From: Phycisphaerae bacterium
Lineage (GTDB): Bacteria; Planctomycetota; Phycisphaerae; UBA1845; UTPLA1
DNA length: 17,144 nt
NCBI GenBank assembly: GCA_029259995.1
Contig: JAJDEC010000587.1
Coordinates: forward strand, 1 to 17,144
Direction: 5' to 3'
The translations under genes were made by a program, and so were the position numbers. Below are positions 1-6,833 of this stretch, one piece after another. Each line of letters begins with the position of its first letter. Position 1 is the first letter of the stretch. The notes under the pieces are model-generated. The model did not search any database, was not told the DNA's origin, and saw nothing but the letters and a program-made list of their open reading frames with translations.

Positions 1-1663
1 CGCCGAACAGGTAGCCGCCCGTGCGGGCGTAGGCGTCGGCGAGTTCGGGCCAATCGTAATAGAGCGGACGGCAGATGGAGACGCCGGTGTCGAAGCTCTC
101 GCGCGAAGCGGTGTAGATGTACGGGATCAGGTGGTAGCGCAGTTGGAATGCCTTTTTGGCGGCGTCGTAAGCATCGGGCGGGAACATCCAGATACGGCGT
201 TCGGCTTCGGGGTTCTTGGTTGTATGGGTGCGGAGGATGGGGCTGAATGTACCGAACTGGATCCAGCGGGCGTAGAGTTCGGGATCGACGCGCCCCGGCT
301 GATGGCCGCCGATGTCGTGGCTCCAGTATCCGAAGCCGACGTTGGCGGCAGTGGCCGTGAAGTAGGGTTGGAATGCGAGTGACTGCCAGTTGCAGAAGGT
401 GTCGCCGCTGAAGCCGATCTGATAGCGATGATTTCCGAGGCCGCCCCAGCGGCTGAAGATGAGCGGTCGTTTGCCGGTTTCGTCGATGCGGCGGGCCATG
501 TCGAACCAGTGGAGATGGTTGAGCCACGGAAGGGGATCGAGTCCGGGCACGTTGGTTTCGGAGCCCTGCTGCCAGTCCATCCACCAGAAGTCGATGCCTT
601 GTTGTTCGATGGGATGATGGAGGATCTTGAAATAGGCGTCGACGAACCTGGGATCGGTGGCGTCAAAGGGGACTCGATCGGTGGTCGCGGGATCGAGGCC
701 CATGGCGCGGCACATGTCCCTGAATTGCCTCTCGTGTTTTCCGACGCCGTCTGCGGGATGGAGGTTCAGCGTTGTCTTGAGGCCGAGCGCGTCCATTCCC
801 TCAAGGAAGCCATCGGGATCGGGGAAGTATCTGCGATTCCAGGTGTAGCCGGTCCATCCATCGAGATGCCAGTCCATGTCAATGACGAGGACATCGAGCG
901 GGACGTCGTGTTCGTCGAATTCGTCGACGAGTTTGCGGAGTTCTTTTTCGGAGTAGGCCCAGTAGCGTGACCACCAGGCGCCGAAGGCATATCGCGGCGG
1001 CATGGGGATGTGGCCGGCGACGCGGGTGAAGTCGGCGAGGGCGGTCTTGTAGTCGTGGCCATAGGCGAAGATATACCAGTCGATGGCATCGCCGTTGTCA
1101 CGAGCGACGGGCCAGAGCTGGTTGTCGCGCGGCTCGAAGACGGGGCTTTCGGAATCGTCGACGACGGCCCAGCCGTCTCTGGAGAGAAGTCCGAGTTCGA
1201 GATCGGTTGCGCCGGAGATTCCGTCGAGTGTTCGGAAGGTGCCGCGAAGGTTTGCGCTGTCATCGTCGCCGGGTTTCCAGAATACTGTATTGCCATTGAG
1301 GAGAAACGAGACGACGAGATTCCCGGGATGGAACGGTCGGCCGTCGTCGGTGTAGGTGAGAGAGAGCCGGGGTGTCAGGAGCGTCAGTTTCTTGTCATCG
1401 ACTCGGACTTGTGAGAACGTGTCGCGGCGGTTGCGATGCATGAAAGCGAACGTGGGGCGATCTTCGAATCGTCGGCGGGCATCGTACTCCATGCGGACGA
1501 TTCCGTCGGCGAGGCAGGTAAATCGGGCGTTGCCGAAGGTCTTGAGTGCGATGCGCTGTCGTGGTGGCTGGCTGGGTGCGATCGGAGCGTCGTCCTGTGC
1601 GAATGTCGTGCGTGTTGCTGCCAACAGGATCGAAATCGACAGGGTGGCGATTCGTAATTTCAT
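1..1663 (-). CDS. Secreted glycoside hydrolase family 31 (alpha-glucosidase-like), C-terminus cut by window edge
   Basis: The frame is open from ATG at 1663 to the left edge, giving 554 codons without a stop. GH31 enzymes cleave alpha-linked sugars with retention of configuration. Residues 1-22 form a Sec signal peptide (KLRIATLSISILLAA core, cleavage likely after TFA before QDD), so the enzyme should act outside the cytoplasm. An N-terminal beta-sandwich is followed by the barrel, which begins near FGAWWSRYW. Barrel motifs are VLVIDMDWH, FWWMDWQQG with the probable nucleophile D363, SRWGGLGNHRY, and GFSGDT with the probable acid/base D421. The WMDWQQG form of the nucleophile motif marks a GH31 subgroup distinct from the classical WxDMNE type. 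The missing part should be the end of the barrel and C-terminal beta domains. GAAGGAAG lies 9 nt before the start. The gene is divergent from the aminotransferase. Substrate (glucoside, xyloside or galactoside) cannot be told from sequence alone. Confidence 0.94.
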   Translation of the reverse strand, partial: MKLRIATLSISILLAATRTTFAQDDAPIAPSQPPRQRIALKTFGNARFTCLADGIVRMEYDARRRFEDRPTFAFMHRNRRDTFSQVRVDDKKLTLLTPRLSLTYTDDGRPFHPGNLVVSFLLNGNTVFWKPGDDDSANLRGTFRTLDGISGATDLELGLLSRDGWAVVDDSESPVFEPRDNQLWPVARDNGDAIDWYIFAYGHDYKTALADFTRVAGHIPMPPRYAFGAWWSRYWAYSEKELRKLVDEFDEHDVPLDVLVIDMDWHLDGWTGYTWNRRYFPDPDGFLEGMDALGLKTTLNLHPADGVGKHERQFRDMCRAMGLDPATTDRVPFDATDPRFVDAYFKILHHPIEQQGIDFWWMDWQQGSETNVPGLDPLPWLNHLHWFDMARRIDETGKRPLIFSRWGGLGNHRYQIGFSGDTFCNWQSLAFQPYFTATAANVGFGYWSHDIGGHQPGRVDPELYARWIQFGTFSPILRTHTTKNPEAERRIWMFPPDAYDAAKKAFQLRYHLIPYIYTASRESFDTGVSICRPLYYDWPELADAYARTGGYLFG

Positions 1664-1896
1664 CGGTCGGTACTTCCTTCGGGGACGAAACGTGAGTCGG
1701 GCGGGGGCGAATCCCCGGCAGTCGTTCTGTGATGATAATGTCAGGGCGCATCGGTACAAAATGCGCAGCGCGTTAAACATCATCGAGCGGATGGAAACGG
1801 GGGGGCGGGCTCTATGTGTGTTGTCGTGTTAGGATGGCTCGGCAAATCACGGAAGGCAGCCGATTCGGGCCAATGGAAATGCGAGAGGACAGCAGC

Positions 1897-3195
1897 ATGA
1901 GCGACAGCACGGTTCCCGTCAGCTTGAATCTGAACATTCGAGGCATGGGCCTTTCGGCGACGCTTGCGATCAAGTCACGATGCAAGGCGTTGGCCGCGGA
2001 AGGGAAGAATGTCATCGACTTCGGTCTGGGGCAGTCGCCGTTTCCGGTTCCGGATACGGTCGTGGAGGCGTTGCGCGTGGCGGCGCCGGAGAAGGACTAT
2101 CTGGATGTCAAAGGATTGCCGCAGTTGCGCGAGACGATCGCGGAGTTTCATCGGAAGACGGATCAATTGGAGGCGACGGCAGACAACGTGATTGTCGGAC
2201 CGGGCTCGAAGGAACTGATGTTCATTCTCCAGGTCGCGTTCTACGGTGAAATTCTGCTGCCGTCGCCATGCTGGGTTTCGTATATTCCGCAATCGCGGAT
2301 CATTGGTCGAAATCATCACTTGATCGACTCCAGCTTCGAGACGGACTGGAAGATCACGCCGGAGTCGTTGCGGGCGACGATTGCGGAGGTGAATGATGAC
2401 GATCGGCCGCGTTTGTTGATCCTGAATTATCCGTCGAATCCGACGGGGTTGACATATTCGGAAGATGAACTGTGTGCGCTGGCGGAAGTGGCGAGGAAGT
2501 ATCGGCTGATCGTGCTGTCGGATGAGATATACGGGCAGGTGAATCACACGGGGAATCACGTGTCGATCGGTCGTTACTATCCGGAAGGGACGATCGTCAG
2601 CTCGGGGTTGTCGAAGTGGTGCGGCGCGGGCGGATGGCGGCTGGGGACGTTTGTATTTCCGCCGCAGTTGCGATGGCTTTGCAATTCGATGGCGGCGATT
2701 GCGAGTGAGACGTACACGTCGGTGTGTGCGCCGATTCAGTATGCGGCGATCCATGCGTTTCGGCCGGATGTCTTCATCGAGCGTTACCTGTGGCATTCGC
2801 GGCGGATTCTGAAGGTGCTGGCGGAGCGTTCGGTCAAGATCCTGCGTGACGCGGGCATTCGACTTCCGATGCCGGACGGCGGGTTTTATCTGTTTCTCGA
2901 TTTCACGTCGCTGCGCGAGCGGCTTGAGCGGCGCGGGATTCGGACGAGCGCGGCGCTTTGCGAAGCGCTTCTGAATGAGGCGGGGGTTGCGATTCTTCCG
3001 GGGTCATCCTTCGCGCGGCATTCGAGCGAACTGACGGCGCGGTTGTCGTATGTCGATTTTGATGGGGCGCGGGCGCTATCGGCGAGTGAGACGATTCCGT
3101 TGGACGAGCCTTTGCCAGCGGATTTCTGCGAACACAACTGCGAGCGAGTGCTGGACGGGATGGGCCGGATAGCGGAATGGGCCGGACGCGAGTGA
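1897..3195 (+). CDS. Class I/II PLP-dependent aminotransferase (aspartate/aromatic type)
   Basis: A 432-residue fold-type I aminotransferase that moves an amino group between an amino acid and a 2-oxo acid in the cytoplasm. Visible PLP-site residues are N181 in NYPSNPTG, D209 and Y212 in SDEIYG, the Schiff-base lysine K240 in GLSKWCGAGGWRLG, and R248 for the cofactor phosphate. A C-terminal arginine in ARLSYVDFDG fits the substrate carboxylate site. The frame is open back to 1816, but I start at ATG 1897 because GAGAGGA sits 7 nt before it and the upstream 27 residues (MCCRVRMARQ...) look like translated leader. Length is normal for the family. The gene is monocistronic: the GH31 gene is divergent and rarD convergent. 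A terminator-like hairpin follows at 3360. Family assignment is firm; the amino acid substrate is unknown. Confidence 0.94.
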   Translation: MSDSTVPVSLNLNIRGMGLSATLAIKSRCKALAAEGKNVIDFGLGQSPFPVPDTVVEALRVAAPEKDYLDVKGLPQLRETIAEFHRKTDQLEATADNVIVGPGSKELMFILQVAFYGEILLPSPCWVSYIPQSRIIGRNHHLIDSSFETDWKITPESLRATIAEVNDDDRPRLLILNYPSNPTGLTYSEDELCALAEVARKYRLIVLSDEIYGQVNHTGNHVSIGRYYPEGTIVSSGLSKWCGAGGWRLGTFVFPPQLRWLCNSMAAIASETYTSVCAPIQYAAIHAFRPDVFIERYLWHSRRILKVLAERSVKILRDAGIRLPMPDGGFYLFLDFTSLRERLERRGIRTSAALCEALLNEAGVAILPGSSFARHSSELTARLSYVDFDGARALSASETIPLDEPLPADFCEHNCERVLDGMGRIAEWAGRE

Positions 3196-3278
3196 GACGG
3201 TTTCTTGGCGATCATCACGGGATTCCGGGGAAATGACACTCAACAACCGGCGTTCAGAAGTCAGCGTTCGTCGGAATC

Positions 3279-3408
3279 CCCGGAGGGACGACGTGACGGG
3301 GCTCAGTAGCTTCGCGCCGTCCTTCCAGAACGGCAATGCGAGAACAGAATCGTCGCAATCCCGCCCTTGGAAAGTGCGGGCTATTTTCGTGTCGTCCCTG
3401 CCGGGACG
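3279..3408. repeat. Palindromic intergenic element with imperfect terminal inverted repeats
   Basis: AGGGACGAC at 3284-3292 is matched by its reverse complement GTCGTCCCT at 3391-3399. The similarity extends outward: CCGG+AGGGACGAC on the left against CCGGCAGGGACGAC read from the right. Inside are GCCGT/ACGGC (3316-3320 with 3330-3334), the hairpin at 3360-3380, and CGTCCC/GGGACG (3393-3398 with 3403-3408). It occupies the space between two converging genes and holds no convincing gene. The pattern is like REP/MITE-type dispersed elements. Copies elsewhere in the genome cannot be tested from this window. Confidence 0.6.
3360..3387 (+). terminator. Hairpin plus short T run, likely terminator of the aminotransferase gene
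   Basis: CCCGC-c-CTT, loop GGA, AAG-t-GCGGG forms an 8-bp stem with one C/T mismatch at 3360-3380, followed by CTATTTT. It lies 165 bp after the aminotransferase stop, within the palindromic element. The T run is short, so it may equally be only a repeat arm. Confidence 0.4.
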
Positions 3409-3477
3409 CCCGGCCATGCGGCGGGCTCGTCAACAAATTCGCCAGGGGTTTCCCGCAATTCCGTGATAAACTTTTTT

Positions 3478-4395
3478 TCATGTCTTCGCGCGTTTTTGCC
3501 GGCTGAGCGCGTCCATCGTGTAGATCAACAGTGCGGTCCAGATTCCGCCAAATGCAATCCAACGGTAGCTGTGCATTTCTTCGTCGTAGACGGCGGCGCC
3601 GAGGAGTAGTTGCAGCGTCGGCGCGAGGTATTGCATGAGACCGATCGTTGACAGGCGCAGACGGCGCGCGGCGTTGGTGAACCAGAGTAGGGGGACGGCG
3701 GTGACGATGCCTCCGGCGGCGAGGAGGAGATCGATTCGTGTTGATATGTTGGTGAACGACATGGTGCCGGCCTGCGAGGACCAGATGAGGAATCCGACGG
3801 CGAAGGGGAGGAGCATTGTGGTTTCGATGGCGAGGCCGGGGAGTGCGCCGACGGAGGCGACTTTTCGGAGGAGGCCGTAGAAGGCGAAGGTGAACGCAAG
3901 AATGAGGGAAATGACGGGCGGCTCTCCGATCATGATCGTCATGTAAAGAACGGCGATCGCGGCGACGGCGACGGCGAGCCACTGGAGTGGGCGCATTCGT
4001 TCCTTCAGGAACACGAATCCGAGAAGGACAGATACGAGCGGATTGATGTAGTAGCCGAGGCTGGCCATGATGACCTGGTCGTGGCCGATGGCCCAGATGT
4101 ATGTATACCAGTTCCCGGCAATGAGGATCGTCGAGGCGAACAGGGCAAGCATGGTGCGTCTGGATCGGACGGTCTCGACAATGGCGGGCCATCCGCGACG
4201 GAATTGAAGCAGGACGGCGAGGAACACGACGGACCAGATGATTCGATGGGCTAGGATTTCGAGCGGCGCGACTTGCTTGACGGCCTTGAAGTAGATCGGA
4301 ATCAGGCCCCAGGCGAGATAGCAGGCGAGGCCGTAGATGACGCCGAGGCGTGCTTCGGCGGCTTTGGATTCGGGACCAGCATTCGGGAGCGTCAA
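3478..4395 (-). CDS. rarD: RarD/EamA-family inner-membrane transporter
   Basis: A 305-residue integral membrane protein of the drug/metabolite transporter superfamily with about ten hydrophobic segments. The N-terminal signature GVIYGLACYLAWGLIPIYFK (residues 18-37) and NWYTYIWAIGHDQVIMASLGYYINP, here given in parts as NWYTYIW and ASLGYYINPL, are typical of RarD, as is FLKERMRPLQW. E. coli RarD is close in length (296). RarD-type proteins are named for a chloramphenicol-sensitivity phenotype, but their natural substrate is not settled. The start is TTG at 4395, supported by GGAG 7 nt upstream and by the signature needing a short N-terminal tail. It converges with the aminotransferase and is divergent from lpxA, with 200 bp between. 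Confidence 0.9.
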   Translation of the reverse strand: MTLPNAGPESKAAEARLGVIYGLACYLAWGLIPIYFKAVKQVAPLEILAHRIIWSVVFLAVLLQFRRGWPAIVETVRSRRTMLALFASTILIAGNWYTYIWAIGHDQVIMASLGYYINPLVSVLLGFVFLKERMRPLQWLAVAVAAIAVLYMTIMIGEPPVISLILAFTFAFYGLLRKVASVGALPGLAIETTMLLPFAVGFLIWSSQAGTMSFTNISTRIDLLLAAGGIVTAVPLLWFTNAARRLRLSTIGLMQYLAPTLQLLLGAAVYDEEMHSYRWIAFGGIWTALLIYTMDALSRQKRAKT

Positions 4396-4402
4396 TCCGT
4401 TA

Positions 4403-4406
4403 CTCC
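4403..4406 (-). promoter_or_regulatory. Ribosome binding site deciding the TTG start of rarD
   Basis: GGAG on the minus strand stands 7 nt before TTG at 4395-4393. No in-frame ATG precedes the first membrane segment, so this site supports the alternative start. Confidence 0.55.
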
Positions 4407-4595
4407 AATTGTGAACGATGAGCGGGTTGCGTGCACGGCCCGGCTCTGGGTTCGCGGACGTGGAGTCTAGTGTCGCGAGTGGGGAAAAGACACGCCGGAA
4501 ATCAGAATCTTCGAGCCGCCGAAGGAGATGATTGCCGATGTGCGGCGGCCGCCTACAATCGGGATTGAGTTAGCGATTCGATCGAGGAGCGTTGC

Positions 4596-5465
4596 ATGCC
4601 GATTCATTCGAGTGCTGTGATAGACAGCAAGGCAGAGATATCCGAGTCCGCGGAGATTGGGCCGTTCGTTGTGATCGAGGGACCGGTCAAGATCGGTCCG
4701 CGCGTGAAGTTGTATCCCGGCGTCTACATCAACGGCTGGACGGAGATCGCCGAAGATTGCGAATTGCATCCGCATGCCGTCGTCGGACATCTTCCGCAGG
4801 ACTTTCATTTCACGGGGGAGCGATCGTACTGTCGGATCGGGGCAGGGACGATCATTCGGGAAAACTCGACAATTCATCGCGGGACGCAGCCGGAGAGCGC
4901 GACGATCATCGGCAAGAACTGCTTTCTGCTGGCCAACTCGCATATCGGTCACAATTGCGAGATCGGCGACAACGTCAAGATCTACAACAACTCGTTGATT
5001 GCGGGGCATGCGATCATCAATGACAACGTCATCGTGAGCGCCGCGGGGATGGTGCATCAATTCTGCCGGATCGGTGAGAATGCGTTTGTGGGTGGCGGTG
5101 GGCGGATCAAACAGGATCTGCCGCCGTATCTCATCGGCACGTATGATTCGACGTGTGTTTCGTACAACGCGATCGGGATGCGCCGATCGGGCGAATTCAC
5201 GCCAGCGGAGATTTCGGAAGTACGGCGCGTGTTTCGGGCGTTGTTTCGTACGCGCCTGCCGTTTACACGGGCTGCGGAGGCGTTGCGCGAGACGGTGAAG
5301 GAGCGCACGGGGCGACGGATTCTCGAATTCATATCGACGCCGTCCCGGCTGGGAATTATTCGCGGTCGGATGGGCTCGCACTGGGCGCAGATGAATGGCG
5401 AAACATCGGCGGATGGTAATGATGTCGCCACGTCGCCGGACGCGGATGCGGGCGTTGGCGGTTAA
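4596..5465 (+). CDS. lpxA: Acyl-ACP--UDP-N-acetylglucosamine O-acyltransferase, LpxA
   Basis: A 289-residue left-handed beta-helix acyltransferase. LpxA adds an (R)-3-hydroxyacyl chain from ACP to the 3-OH of UDP-GlcNAc, the first step of lipid A synthesis in the cytoplasm. Hexapeptide repeats ([IV]G-x4) fill residues 3-180. Signature motifs are IIRENSTIHRGT, ANSHIGHNC with the catalytic base probably H119 (E. coli HIAHDC), AAGMVHQFCRIGENAFVGG, and DLPPYLIG. YNAIGMRRSGF-like sequence then leads to the C-terminal helical domain (about 190-260). The last 20 or so residues, rich in D, A and G, extend beyond E. coli LpxA (262). GAGGAG 6 nt before ATG fixes the start. No other lpx gene is nearby. 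RnfC starts 30 bp downstream, suggesting co-transcription. Assignment is firm; acyl-chain preference is not predictable here. Confidence 0.93.
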   Translation: MPIHSSAVIDSKAEISESAEIGPFVVIEGPVKIGPRVKLYPGVYINGWTEIAEDCELHPHAVVGHLPQDFHFTGERSYCRIGAGTIIRENSTIHRGTQPESATIIGKNCFLLANSHIGHNCEIGDNVKIYNNSLIAGHAIINDNVIVSAAGMVHQFCRIGENAFVGGGGRIKQDLPPYLIGTYDSTCVSYNAIGMRRSGEFTPAEISEVRRVFRALFRTRLPFTRAAEALRETVKERTGRRILEFISTPSRLGIIRGRMGSHWAQMNGETSADGNDVATSPDADAGVGG

Positions 5466-5495
5466 TTCGACGTCCAGGGACGGTATGTCGGCACC

Positions 5496-6833
5496 ATGAA
5501 GCACTCGATACTGACACATCTGTTGGGACCACGAAGTGCCTTTGATGGCGGATTGTATCTGCCGGATCGCAAGGCGGGGCTGGCGCGTCGCCCGATTCAG
5601 ACGTTTCACGCGGAAGGACCGCTGCATGTTCCGTTGACGGTCCGGCGTGATCTGTTGACGGAGACGATCGTTCGCGTGGGAGATCGCGTTGTCCTCGGGC
5701 AGGCGCTGTCGCGGGCGACGAACGATCAATCCGTCGGCGTGCATGCGCCGGCGTCGGGCGTGATCACGAAGATCGAGCGCGTATGGACGGTGGAAGATGG
5801 ATTCCTTCCGGGGGCCATTCTGGCGCCGGATGGATCGAACGAGAGGATGCCGCAGCATCAGGGATGGGACGACGAATCGATCATTGTCCAGTTGGCTGAA
5901 TGCGGCGTTGTCTGCGACATCCCGCGAGCGCCGCTTCATGTTGTGATGCGCGAGGCGATTGCCGCGGGTGTGACGGACTTGATTGTCAATGCGATGGAGA
6001 CGGAACCGTATCTGACGGCGGATCTGCGAACGCTGGTCGAGTTTCCGGGGCGGATGATTGACGCGACGTGTGAGCTGGCGGACGCGCTGGGTGTATCCCG
6101 TGCGATTCTCGCGGTCCCGTTTCGGCATCGTCGCGTCGTGCGCCGGCTTCAGAGTGAAGCGGCGGGTCGATACGTGGAAATCGTGGCGCTTTCGAATCCG
6201 TATCCGCAGTGCCATCCCGTCATGCTTCTCAAGGCGGTACTCGATCGGGAAGTCGCGCCCGGGGCGTCGATCCTCTCCGAGGACGCTGTGGTCCTGCCGT
6301 TGTCGACGGTTCGTCGTGCATCGGATGCGCTGCTGAGCGATCTGCCGACGACGCATGCATTGATGACGATCGCGGGAGACGCCGTGGAGCATGCGGGAAC
6401 GTATCGCGTTCCGATCGGGACGCCGATGTCGCGTCTTGCGCGGCGCGTGGGGGTTGCCGTTCCGGCGGCACAGGCAGTGTATGGCGGACCTCTGACGGGC
6501 AGCGCGTTGGGATATGACGATGCGGTTGTGACGCCGGATTCGAAGGCGCTGCTGTTGTTCGCGAAGGCGGATGCGGCGCGCCCGGTGCCGTGTGTGCGAT
6601 GTGGATGGTGTATCGAGGATTGCCCCGTCGGTATCGATCCGCCGTCTCTGATGCGGCTGGAATCGGAAATGGTCTGCACAGATCAGAAGCGAATCGCGTT
6701 GAAGGCGTGTATTGAGTGCGGCCTTTGCAGTCACGTCTGTCCGTCGAGATTGCCTCTTTCTGAGACGATTATTCGGAATCGTATTCGATTCGCGGGTCCG
6801 GAGCCGTCGACAGAGGGGGGGACACGGCATTGA
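5496..6833 (+). CDS. RnfC-like electron-transport protein with two [4Fe-4S] motifs
   Basis: A 445-residue protein with the RnfC layout. The N-terminal barrel-sandwich domain (FDGGLYLPDRK, VRVGDRVVLGQALSRA; about 10-100) is followed by a Complex-I-51K/SLBB-like region (about 125-335), then two ferredoxin-type clusters. The clusters are C366, C369, C372, C376 (CVRCGWCIEDCP) and C405, C408, C411, C415 (CIECGLCSHVCP). In ordinary Rnf complexes RnfC sits on the cytoplasmic face and exchanges electrons with NADH or a partner. Oddly, the glycine-rich loop expected before INGAECEPY (GLGGAGFPT type) is replaced by GVVCDIPRAP (137-146). The EPY motif survives as NAMETEPY (165-172), which also recalls NqrA. 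Spacing of 30 bp after lpxA and overlap with the RnfD-like gene suggest an operon. Family is firm; activity as NADH dehydrogenase is doubtful. Confidence 0.88.
   Translation: MKHSILTHLLGPRSAFDGGLYLPDRKAGLARRPIQTFHAEGPLHVPLTVRRDLLTETIVRVGDRVVLGQALSRATNDQSVGVHAPASGVITKIERVWTVEDGFLPGAILAPDGSNERMPQHQGWDDESIIVQLAECGVVCDIPRAPLHVVMREAIAAGVTDLIVNAMETEPYLTADLRTLVEFPGRMIDATCELADALGVSRAILAVPFRHRRVVRRLQSEAAGRYVEIVALSNPYPQCHPVMLLKAVLDREVAPGASILSEDAVVLPLSTVRRASDALLSDLPTTHALMTIAGDAVEHAGTYRVPIGTPMSRLARRVGVAVPAAQAVYGGPLTGSALGYDDAVVTPDSKALLLFAKADAARPVPCVRCGWCIEDCPVGIDPPSLMRLESEMVCTDQKRIALKACIECGLCSHVCPSRLPLSETIIRNRIRFAGPEPSTEGGTRH
6814..6832 (+). promoter_or_regulatory. Ribosome binding site and TTG start of the RnfD-like gene
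   Basis: A purine-rich run, AGGGGGGG at 6814-6821, lies 8 nt before TTG at 6830-6832. TTG overlaps the RnfC stop TGA (6831-6833) as TTGA. The overlap points to translational coupling. The next plausible in-frame starts lie inside the first membrane region, so TTG is preferred. Confidence 0.6.

Noticed and set aside
428..970. Plus-strand open frame of 180 codons opposite the GH31 gene
   Set aside because: Antisense of a frame with clear GH31 catalytic motifs.
1816..1896. Upstream extension of the aminotransferase to 1816
   Set aside because: The extra 27 residues do not resemble the family, and a good ribosome binding site precedes ATG 1897.
3076..3417. Minus-strand open frame reading through the palindromic element (GRDDTKIARTFQGRD...)
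   Set aside because: Its coding potential is just translation of the repeat and of the antisense aminotransferase 3' end.
3254..4192. Minus-strand open frame overlapping rarD in another frame
   Set aside because: Arg/His-rich translation without motifs; rarD in the overlapping frame carries family signatures.
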